Shown here: piece after piece, positions 1 to 6,725 of the stretch
Position numbering within the stretch: position 1 is the stretch's first letter
Layout of the letters: the number at the start of each line of letters is the position of its first letter
DNA from: an uncultured Odoribacter sp.
Lineage (GTDB): Bacteria; Bacteroidota; Bacteroidia; Bacteroidales; Marinifilaceae
NCBI GenBank assembly: GCA_900548135.1
Contig: URJC01000052.1
Location: 1 to 11,347 of the forward strand
DNA: 11,347 bases
Reading direction: 5' to 3'
The notes under the pieces: model-generated
Databases searched by the model: none
Told to the model about the DNA's origin: nothing
Seen by the model: the letters and a program-made list of their open reading frames with translations, nothing else
Made by a program: the position numbers and the translations under genes

Positions 1-461
1 ACATTACCTGTACCCGCTTCTCCTTTTGTACGAATCATAGCGGCACCTTCACCAATCCGCCGTAAAGCTTCACCTAAATTACGTGCCCCACAAACAAAAG
101 GCACTTTAAAAGCTGTTTTATCAACATGGTACAACTCATCAGCCGGAGTCAGCACCTCGCTCTCATCAATAAAATCTATACCTATTGCCTCTAATATCTG
201 AGCTTCCACAAAGTGACCGATCCGTACCTTTGCCATAACCGGAATCGAAACAGCTTTCTGAATAGCCTTAATCATTTGAGGATCAGACATCCGGGCGACA
301 CCACCATCCCGACGGATATCAGCCGGCACTCTTTCCAATGCCATGACAGCGCAAGCCCCTGCAGCTTCAGCTATTTTTGCCTGCTCTGCATTAGTCACAT
401 CCATAATTACCCCACCTTTCAACATCTGAGCAAGGTTTTTGTTTAATTCGTATTTTCCCAT
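1..461 (-). CDS. pdxS: Pyridoxal 5'-phosphate synthase lyase subunit PdxS (partial, C-terminus beyond window)
   Basis: PdxS is the synthase subunit of the DXP-independent vitamin B6 pathway. With the glutaminase PdxT it makes pyridoxal phosphate from ribose 5-phosphate, glyceraldehyde 3-phosphate and ammonia in the cytoplasm. The start codon is the ATG at 461-459, and 153 codons are visible before the left edge, roughly half of the usual ~290 aa. The (beta/alpha)8-barrel motifs are unmistakable: GGVIMDV (16-22, with the catalytic Asp21), [11 protein letters not shown] (40-50), [11 protein letters not shown] (73-83) with the Schiff-base Lys78 (Lys81 in Bacillus), [11 protein letters not shown] (99-109) and [10 protein letters not shown] (144-153) with the second active-site Lys146 (Lys149 in Bacillus). 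The reading frame is clean. galM lies upstream on the same strand with a 51-bp gap and no clear terminator or promoter between them, so read-through from galM is possible. pdxT would be expected off the left edge or elsewhere. Confidence 0.97.
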   Translation of the reverse strand, partial: MGKYELNKNLAQMLKGGVIMDVTNAEQAKIAEAAGACAVMALERVPADIRRDGGVARMSDPQMIKAIQKAVSIPVMAKVRIGHFVEAQILEAIGIDFIDESEVLTPADELYHVDKTAFKVPFVCGARNLGEALRRIGEGAAMIRTKGEAGTGN

Positions 462-512
462 AGTAATCGTAAGGTTATAAACAATTTAATTAAATATTAT
501 TGAATAACTCAA

Positions 513-1487
513 CTATTCAAATCCATAAATGGTTGTTTTATGATATGCCTTTCCTGGTACAAGCAAAGTTGAAGGAAAAGCAGCATGATTAGGTGAATCC
601 GGCCAAAATTGTGCTTCTAAAGCAATACCGGCGTATTCACCGTAATGTTTTCCTCCTTTTGCATGTGCAACATTCAGATAGCGGCCGGTATAAACCTGTA
701 AACCAGGATAATCAGAACACACATATAGCGTTATAGCAGACTTCTCACAGAAAAGTTCTGCCTGCCGGATTACTTTTCCGGCATTATCAAAAATAAAACA
801 ATCATCCAACCCACCATACTGGGAGATCACCTCACTCAAAGAACGCGGCTCTGTAAAATCATACGCCCCTTCTCCCTGAAGAAAAGTCCCATCAGGAATT
901 AAATCATCTGTTTTCAGATATTTATTTGTATATAATTTCAAAACATGTTTTTTTATATCTGTCCCTTCAGAATCCAGATTAAAATACGGATGATGAGTCA
1001 GATTGACGTAACAATCTTTATCTGTCACTGCCTTATAGGTCATCCGAAGTTCTTTTCCAATTACCTCAAAATAAATATCAACAGTCAATGTTCCGGGGTA
1101 ATTTTCCTCTCCGTCAGGGCTAATATAACGCAATGACAAAGTCGTAGCCTGAGAGGATGTAACCGTCCAAATTTTCTTATCAAAACCACAAATTCCTCCA
1201 TGCAAATGATTAGGTCCGTTATTCACAGCCAACTGGTAAGTCTTCCCATTCAGTACAAACTGTCCTCCGGCTATACGGTTTCCATACCTGCCAATAGCTG
1301 CCCCCAAATAGGCTCCCGCCTCCACATATTCAGGGGACAAATAATCTTCAGCATGTTCCATTCCAAGAATAGTATCTATTGCTTCTCCCCTCTCATTCTT
1401 CACAATCATCCGGCAAATCGTTGCACCCCATGTGGAAATATGCACCTCCAAAACATCATTTTTCAGGATATAAATTTCTGGTTTCAT
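513..1487 (-). CDS. galM: Aldose 1-epimerase (galactose mutarotase), GalM
   Basis: GalM interconverts alpha and beta anomers of galactose (and glucose), supplying alpha-D-galactose to galactokinase. The protein is 324 aa, slightly shorter than the usual 340-350, and lacks a signal peptide, so it is cytoplasmic. Visible motifs match the lactococcal enzyme: Arg71 in GRYGNR, NHLHGG (93-98) with His96, THHPYFNL (164-171) with the active-site His pair, GLDDCF (226-231) holding the conserved Asp, and GIALEAQFWPDSPN (287-300) with the catalytic base Glu291. It is divergent from galK across a 265-bp control region and is the mutarotase of the galactose cassette. The ATG at 1487 gives a normal N-terminus that runs straight into the first beta strands. 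No lesions are visible. Some paralogues act on other sugars, but the galK and symporter context supports galactose. Confidence 0.95.
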   Translation of the reverse strand: MKPEIYILKNDVLEVHISTWGATICRMIVKNERGEAIDTILGMEHAEDYLSPEYVEAGAYLGAAIGRYGNRIAGGQFVLNGKTYQLAVNNGPNHLHGGICGFDKKIWTVTSSQATTLSLRYISPDGEENYPGTLTVDIYFEVIGKELRMTYKAVTDKDCYVNLTHHPYFNLDSEGTDIKKHVLKLYTNKYLKTDDLIPDGTFLQGEGAYDFTEPRSLSEVISQYGGLDDCFIFDNAGKVIRQAELFCEKSAITLYVCSDYPGLQVYTGRYLNVAHAKGGKHYGEYAGIALEAQFWPDSPNHAAFPSTLLVPGKAYHKTTIYGFE

Positions 1488-1752
1488 GCATTTTATCTTT
1501 ACTATTTGTCTTAGCTCATTCTCTTACAAATTTTAAGCAAAAACAAATAAAATATTATTAATTATTCGCAAAGATAGAAAAATTTCATCACTTTTTTCAC
1601 AGACAGCTAATTAGGAAAAATTAAATACATTTCTTACAAAATTATTGGATACATCAGTTGCGCATTTTTCAGGATATGTTGCGCTACTAAAAAAAATATT
1701 ATATTTTTGTCAGACAATACACACATGCAAGTGATACACCTAACAATACAAT
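1488..1752. promoter_or_regulatory. Divergent galM / galK control region
   Basis: This 265-bp AT-rich gap lies between the galM and galK starts. On the minus strand, CAAAGATA at 1569-1576 (TATCTTTG when read toward galM) fits the Bacteroidota -7 element TAnnTTTG. That would put the galM start of transcription near 1562 with a leader of about 75 nt. On the plus strand, TATTTTTG at 1702-1709 fits the same consensus for galK, with GTTG (1678-1681) 20 nt upstream as a weak -33 match. No long ORF or RNA structure was seen in the gap. The promoter assignments are by consensus only. Confidence 0.6.
1657..1684 (+). repeat. GTTGCGC direct repeat, possible operator at the galK promoter
   Basis: The heptamer GTTGCGC occurs at 1657-1663 and again at 1678-1684, exactly 21 bp apart, which is two turns of B-DNA on the same face. 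The downstream copy overlaps the presumed -33 region of the galK promoter. These are unusually GC-rich words in an AT-rich gap. The arrangement resembles tandem half-sites of an activator, but no regulator gene is in the window, so this remains inference. Confidence 0.4.
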
Positions 1753-2896
1753 ATGAACACACTCGATCTAGAACATAGATTTGCAGAAATCTATGGTAAA
1801 AAAGCAATGCATGCTTTTTTCGCTCCAGGCAGAGTAAATCTTATTGGCGAACATACAGACTACAACGGTGGTCTGGTTTTTCCATGTGCACTGAGTTTCG
1901 GTACCTATCTTTTACTAGCCAAAAGAGAAGACCGGGAGACACATTTTGCCAGTATTAACATGGATTTTTCCGGAACCGTTAATGCAAACGCTTTCGTAAA
2001 TAAACCAAAAGAATGGATAAAATACCCACTGGGGGTAATGAAAGAATTTGCTGACCGTGGATATGATGTTTGGGGATATGATCTATTATACCCCTAATGG
2101 GGCTGGCTTGTCTTCTTCCGCTTCTATTGAAATAGTTACGGCTGTGATGCTGAATGAAATGACGGCAAGCGGTTTGGACAGAGTGGAATTGGTGAAAATA
2201 GCTCAAAAAGCTGAAAACATATATGTCGGTGTAAACTGCGGGATTATGGATCAATTTGCAGTCGGTATGGGAAAAGCAAACCATGCAATCGCACTCGATT
2301 GTGCCTCCCTCCGATACAGTTATGTCCCTCTGGCAATGAAAGGTTATAAGCTGATTATTGCTAATACCAATAAAAAAAGAGGATTAGCCGATTCTAAATA
2401 CAATGAAAGAAGAAGTGAATGCGAAGAAGCAGTGGCGGCAATTTCCACAGCCCGCAAAATAAATTTCCTTTGTGAACTCAACGAAACAGAATTTGACGCC
2501 TGTAGTAGCCTGATTAAAAACGCCACTGTCCGTCGCCGGGCTAAGCATGCTGTTCATGAAAATCAAAGAGTGATAAAAGCAATTAACGCTTTAAAGACAG
2601 GTGATTTAAAAACATTCGGTCAATTGATGAACGCCTCACATCAGTCACTAAAAGAAGATTATGAAGTGACAGGCTTAGAACTGGATACCTTAGCCGAAGA
2701 AGGCCAACATCTGGAAGGTGTCCTTGGTTCCCGTATGACAGGAGCAGGCTTTGGTGGTTGCACGGTTGCTCTCGTAAAAGAAAATCAAGTCAACAACTAT
2801 ACCGAAAAAGTCGGCGAACTCTATAGATCAAAAACCAATCTCGAAGCTACATTTTATATTGCAGATATTGGTGAAGGTGCACGTAAACTTTATTAA
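1753..2896 (+). pseudogene. galK: Galactokinase GalK, split by a frame change near 2089-2095
   Basis: GalK phosphorylates galactose to galactose 1-phosphate using ATP, the first committed Leloir step. The N-terminal piece (1753-2097, 114 aa) carries the galactose-binding signature GRVNLIGEHTDYNGG (26-40) and ends at TAA 2095-2097. The rest continues in the +2 frame, in phase from CCT 2093-2095 to TAA 2894-2896. It holds GHMP motif 2 (PNGAGLSSSAS), the catalytic Asp in CGIMDQF, and motif 3 (MTGAGFGG). Homologues read GYDLL-x-x-GN-x-PNGAGLSSS here, so the Gly-Asn turn is also missing. That implies a net loss of 8 or 11 nt, or one extra base plus lost codons. No other damage is visible, so the event looks recent. 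An internal ATG at 2048 opens the downstream frame but could not restore the substrate-binding motif. A +1 slip at TAC CCC TAA would fuse the two halves; see findings. The family resemblance is to GalKs with the PNGAGLSSSAS form of motif 2. Confidence 0.85.
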
Positions 2897-2917
2897 TAAC
2901 CAAGATAAAATCATACT

Positions 2918-4549
2918 ATGAATCCAAGTTTTCACATCATAGACTTTGTCATTCTCGGCATCTATGCAGTATTGCTGGTTGGTGTAGGTCTATGGGTATC
3001 CCGTACCAAAAAGGGACAAACTAAAACTGCTGAGGATTATTTCTTAGCCAGTAAAGCACTGCCCTGGTGGGCAATCGGTTCATCACTGATTGCTGCCAAT
3101 ATTTCAGCAGAGCAGTTCATCGGAATGTCGGGTTCCGGATTTGCAGGAGGTTTAGCAATTGCTTCCTACGAATTTATGGCAGCCCTGACTCTTATTATCG
3201 TAGGTAAATTCTTCCTGCCAGTGTTTATTAAACAAGGGATTTACACAATTCCGGAATTTGTGGAAAAACGTTTTTCTACCAACCTAAAAACAATTTTAGC
3301 TGTATTCTGGATTGCACTTTTCCTATTTGTAAATCTTACTTCGGTATTATTCCTGGGAGGTAAAGCGATCGACACAATTGTAGGAGTTGGTGATGGCAGT
3401 ATGGTTATTCCTGCTATCATAGCCCTGGCATTATTTGCAGCAGCTTATTCTCTATACGGAGGACTTTCTGCCGTTGCATGGACGGATGTTATTCAGGTTG
3501 CGCTTTTGGTAATTGGCGGCGTCATCACAACTATTGCTGCTCTACACTACGTCACTCCTGACGGAGGTATCATGAACGGAATCTCACACGTTGCTGATGT
3601 AGCAGCAGACAAATTCGATATGGTGCTCTCCAGAGATAACAAAGAATTTAATAATCTTCCCGGTATCTATGTCCTGATCGGTGGACTTTGGGTAGCTAAC
3701 CTATATTATTGGGGATTTAACCAATACATCATACAACGTACTTTAGCGGCAAAATCTTTGAAAGAAGCCCAGAGGGGTATTGCCTTTGCAGCTTTCCTGA
3801 AAATGCTGATTCCTTTTATCGTTGTTATTCCGGGAATCGTTGCCTGGGTTATGTTCACAGAAGATTTACATGGTGCTAAAAATGCATTCGAAATTGCAGG
3901 TTCCACCGCTTTGAACAATGATAATGCTTACCCCTGGTTAATCAGTACCTTTATTCCAGTTGGGGTAAAGGGACTCGTACTGGCTGCATTAGCAGCAGCT
4001 ATCGTCTCCTCACTGGCTTCCATGCTGAACTCGACTTCCACTATCTTTACGATGGATATTTACAAACCTTACATCAATCAGGCAGCTTCACAAACAAAGC
4101 TGGTCAACGTAGGGCGTCTGACAGCAGGAATTGCTTTAGTTATTGCAGTCTTATTGGCACCTCTCTTAGGTGGTATCGACCAGATGTTCCAATACATCCA
4201 GGAATATACAGGACTGGTAAGTCCGGGTATTCTGGCCGTATTCCTCATGGGCTTATTCTGGAAAAAAGCAACCAACAAAGGTGCGATCTGGGGTGTCCTC
4301 AGTTCAATTCCAATTGCATTAATCTTTAAACTGTTGCCATTGGAAATGCCATTTATGGACCAAATGTTCTATACCTGCATCATCACGATAGTTGTGATTT
4401 TTATGGTTAGTCTGAGCAGTTGTCCTACAGATGACGACCCTAAAGCAATCAAATTAAGTGCAGATATGTTTAAAACGGATAAAGTTTTTAATATCTGTGC
4501 ATACATCATCTGTATCTTACTAGCAGTCATTTATACTGTTTTCTTCTAA
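2918..4549 (+). CDS. sglT: Sodium/galactose symporter, SSS family, vSGLT-like
   Basis: This inner-membrane transporter couples galactose (or glucose) uptake to the sodium gradient. The 543-aa product is recognisably collinear with Vibrio parahaemolyticus vSGLT, with long near-identical stretches: LPWWAIGSSLIAANISAEQF, GLWVANLYYWGFNQYIIQRT and AAAIVSSLASMLNST. About 14 hydrophobic helices of the LeuT fold can be seen. By alignment from memory, the sugar-site residues are Gln66, Glu85, Asn261, Tyr264 (the inner gate Tyr263 of vSGLT), Lys295 and Gln428. The Na2 site is Ala59, Ile62, Ala361, Ser364 and Ser365. Ser91 of vSGLT, one of the sugar contacts, appears to be Ala88 here. The gene follows galK by 21 bp, so the two are very probably one operon. 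A strong hairpin follows the stop codon. Sugar specificity is inferred from homology and the galM/galK context. Confidence 0.94.
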   Translation: MNPSFHIIDFVILGIYAVLLVGVGLWVSRTKKGQTKTAEDYFLASKALPWWAIGSSLIAANISAEQFIGMSGSGFAGGLAIASYEFMAALTLIIVGKFFLPVFIKQGIYTIPEFVEKRFSTNLKTILAVFWIALFLFVNLTSVLFLGGKAIDTIVGVGDGSMVIPAIIALALFAAAYSLYGGLSAVAWTDVIQVALLVIGGVITTIAALHYVTPDGGIMNGISHVADVAADKFDMVLSRDNKEFNNLPGIYVLIGGLWVANLYYWGFNQYIIQRTLAAKSLKEAQRGIAFAAFLKMLIPFIVVIPGIVAWVMFTEDLHGAKNAFEIAGSTALNNDNAYPWLISTFIPVGVKGLVLAALAAAIVSSLASMLNSTSTIFTMDIYKPYINQAASQTKLVNVGRLTAGIALVIAVLLAPLLGGIDQMFQYIQEYTGLVSPGILAVFLMGLFWKKATNKGAIWGVLSSIPIALIFKLLPLEMPFMDQMFYTCIITIVVIFMVSLSSCPTDDDPKAIKLSADMFKTDKVFNICAYIICILLAVIYTVFF

Positions 4550-4552
4550 CAC

Positions 4553-4598
4553 TGGAAACAAAAAACGGAAGACTGAAATCTTCCGTTTTTTGTTTCCA
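4553..4598. terminator. Bidirectional terminator between convergent genes
   Basis: A perfect 20-bp inverted repeat has arms at 4553-4572 and 4579-4598 around the 6-nt loop CTGAAA. Each arm contains a run of six A or T bases next to a GC-containing core (CGGAAGA / TCTTCCG), so the RNA from either strand forms a stem with a U-rich part. It lies 3 bp after the symporter stop and 12 bp after the lyase stop on the other strand, the expected place for a shared terminator. Confidence 0.85.
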
Positions 4599-4610
4599 TA
4601 GCTTTGGGAT

Positions 4611-6524
4611 TTATTTAAAGATGACCTCAGATTCCCCCTGTTTTCCCTGTTCCTGATATTTCAACTCTATCCTCGTCAATTTTTTACCCCAACAGTCCAT
4701 CCTGTCATCATCCATCACTTTTACCTCAAGTCCCAATTTCATTTGCCGGGGGTTATAAATCATCTTCACCTGTTGTTCTCCTTCTCCCAACAACAATATT
4801 CCACTTTTGGAAGCATCCACTTTACAAGCCGTCAGGAAATGTAAGGCAGTCGTACCTTTCACCTCTGTCAACTGATACTGGTCGGCAACCTTCAAATAGT
4901 TTCCACGCACAAAAGTATACGTTCGTTTCCACGACTTACAGGCAGCCTGGAGCGGATAAGCTGCAGCCAGGTTAAGACTAAACATTAACCGGCGTCCCTG
5001 ATCTGAAAAACTAACATCTGAAGCGCGGTATCTGGTACCAAACGCCTGCTGCTCACCATTCACAAGCGGTAAATTATGCCAGGCAGATTGCATATTCCAA
5101 ATCTCATACCGCTTATTGCTAAAAGTTTTTGCCGTATATGTTCCCACCCCTGCATCAATCAACACTGGCTTTCCATTTTTATATAAAACAAAACTTCCAA
5201 CATCATTGTGGTTATGACTCTCATTATTATATCCTCCTTTAGCAGCAAAAAATAATCCCTGACTACTTCCTGCCTGTTCACGTCCGACAGCCACCTGAAT
5301 GCCCTCCATCCAGGCACTCTTGTAAGCAGGAGCTTTGGCCGTACATTGGGCAAATTCATTCCTGATCAGTAAATAATTCAGCACCTGATCCAAAGCCCCT
5401 TGTAACGGATTTTTTTCAATACCTGCCAAATCTCCCATATATTTACCAAAAGACATCAGTTCAGGAGACTGAGTATTCTTTCCAAAACGGTAGATGACTG
5501 TAGGTACGCTCCCGTTTTTTGCCCCAGCATCAGCGAAATTGATAAAATACATACTGTCAATATGCATCTTAGCTATATATTCTCCCATCTTCCGGATCAA
5601 TGGTTCCTGAAAAATATCCACTTTGCCTCCCGTCGCATCCCGCAAAGCTTCCAGATATTCCATCATTTTTCCCGGTGCACATCTCCAATATGAAGGCCCT
5701 TCTTCACATCCTCCGTCATCTTTGTAATAATTAATAAAACGATCCACCGAACGCATGGTTTTCCTGACAACCTCCCGTTTCAATTGCGGATCAGTTTCTG
5801 CCAACAAAGCAGACATCAATACATTATAATTACACCATACATTCCAGTTATTTACAAAACTTCCTTTGAACCCCATCCACCACAAATCATCCCTGCTGAG
5901 ATATGGCCGGAAAATACGGGTTTCCAATTCCTGTTCTATCCGTTTAGAAATCAAAGGAGAAACCCGATCAAATGCTGTTTTAAAAAAATAATAAGTCCAC
6001 GCAAGTAAAGTACTCTGTTCCCCGGAATACAGGTCTATAATCACATCATTGACATCAGGCACTCCCGCCCCTTTTTTCTGGCTGGCCAAATGAGCTGTCC
6101 CCACCCAGGTAGAACGTTCACAGATCATCCATACCTGATCGATAATAGCATCTATAAACCGTCCCTTACCTTCCATTAATTCCCCTAGTACCAAATTTTG
6201 TAACTGAGTCCGTTGAGCCTCATCCAAAGCATCACAATTTTTCCGATCTCCTATCCGGACATATTCCAGATAAGTTGTCAAAGGGATAGACCATACTCCT
6301 TTTTTCTGACTTTTCTCAGCTTTTCGGATAGCCTTTTCTTTTATATCTACCGGAACTGATTCCCAAAAAACCCGGTCTGCATAACCAGGATAAGTGATGG
6401 ACCTGATCTCCGGAAGTTCTTGCCCACCTAAACTCTTTTCGAGTAAATTCCTTTTTTCTTGCCCATATCCTGTCCCAGCGGTCAACAGCATAAAGACCAT
6501 TCCTAAAAAAACACCACGTAACAT
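4611..6524 (-). CDS. Heparinase II/III-family polysaccharide lyase, secreted
   Basis: The 637-aa product has a cleavable signal peptide (about residues 1-21, hydrophobic core GVFLGMVFMLLTAG), indicating a periplasmic or exported enzyme. An (alpha/alpha) toroid spans about 40-400: NNWNVWCNYN (225-234) and DDGGCEEGPSYW (269-280) match the substrate-cleft Asn/Trp and catalytic Tyr segments of heparinase II/III-like lyases. From about 405 a beta-sandwich domain begins, with SHNHNDVGSFVLY (436-448), a conserved His/Asp cluster, and GKPVLIDAGVGTY (451-463). Such enzymes cleave uronate-containing polysaccharides (heparan sulphate, chondroitin, alginate and others) by beta-elimination. I cannot assign a CAZy PL family or substrate from sequence alone. 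The gene diverges from a GH29 fucosidase over a 201-bp gap. A -7-like element (CAAAAATA, 6562-6569 on the plus strand) fits a start near 6555. No lesion is visible. No SusC/SusD pair lies adjacent in the window. Confidence 0.85.
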   Translation of the reverse strand: MLRGVFLGMVFMLLTAGTGYGQEKRNLLEKSLGGQELPEIRSITYPGYADRVFWESVPVDIKEKAIRKAEKSQKKGVWSIPLTTYLEYVRIGDRKNCDALDEAQRTQLQNLVLGELMEGKGRFIDAIIDQVWMICERSTWVGTAHLASQKKGAGVPDVNDVIIDLYSGEQSTLLAWTYYFFKTAFDRVSPLISKRIEQELETRIFRPYLSRDDLWWMGFKGSFVNNWNVWCNYNVLMSALLAETDPQLKREVVRKTMRSVDRFINYYKDDGGCEEGPSYWRCAPGKMMEYLEALRDATGGKVDIFQEPLIRKMGEYIAKMHIDSMYFINFADAGAKNGSVPTVIYRFGKNTQSPELMSFGKYMGDLAGIEKNPLQGALDQVLNYLLIRNEFAQCTAKAPAYKSAWMEGIQVAVGREQAGSSQGLFFAAKGGYNNESHNHNDVGSFVLYKNGKPVLIDAGVGTYTAKTFSNKRYEIWNMQSAWHNLPLVNGEQQAFGTRYRASDVSFSDQGRRLMFSLNLAAAYPLQAACKSWKRTYTFVRGNYLKVADQYQLTEVKGTTALHFLTACKVDASKSGILLLGEGEQQVKMIYNPRQMKLGLEVKVMDDDRMDCWGKKLTRIELKYQEQGKQGESEVIFK

Positions 6525-6561
6525 AATTCTACTTCTTTATTTAAAACAACATTATTCAGAA

Positions 6562-6569
6562 CAAAAATA
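6562..6569 (-). promoter_or_regulatory. Candidate -7 element for the lyase gene
   Basis: CAAAAATA on the plus strand reads TATTTTTG toward the lyase gene, a full match to TAnnTTTG. It ends 38 nt before the start codon, giving a leader of about 30 nt. No good TTTG is found at the -33 distance, so support rests on the -7 match alone. Confidence 0.4.
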
Positions 6570-6640
6570 GTTAAAAAATCCTCCCTTATTCCCTAAAAAC
6601 CCCTCTACAAAACAGGAAAAGACATTTAAGCATAAAAAAG

Positions 6641-6705
6641 AGATATTATTTAAATTCCAGACAAATTGTTTTTTGTATACTTGTTCTGAAATTTAAATAA
6701 TAATC
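6641..6705. repeat. Inverted repeat upstream of the fucosidase gene
   Basis: Perfect 12-bp arms ATTATTTAAATT (6645-6656) and AATTTAAATAAT (6690-6701) extend imperfectly on both sides (AGATATT.../...AATAATCT, and CCAGACA/TGTTCTG inward). They enclose about 33 bp that contain TATACTTG (6676-6683), a 7-of-8 match to the -7 consensus. It could be an operator pair flanking a promoter or an RNA hairpin in the leader. It lies 20 bp before the GH29 start codon. Confidence 0.45.
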
Positions 6706-6725
6706 TATTCTTAAAATTATCAACC

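Noticed and set aside
1200..1514. 104-codon plus-strand ORF antisense to galM
   Set aside because: It is the complement of conserved GalM codons and its product looks like random translation.
1979..2284. 101-codon minus-strand ORF over the galK break
   Set aside because: It overlaps well-conserved galactokinase coding sequence on the opposite strand, and its translation has no recognisable family features.
2048..2896. Separate gene starting at the ATG at 2048
   Set aside because: The first dozen or so residues of this frame do not match galactokinase, and the homologous part starts only at PNGAGLSSS. It is the second part of galK, not an independent gene.
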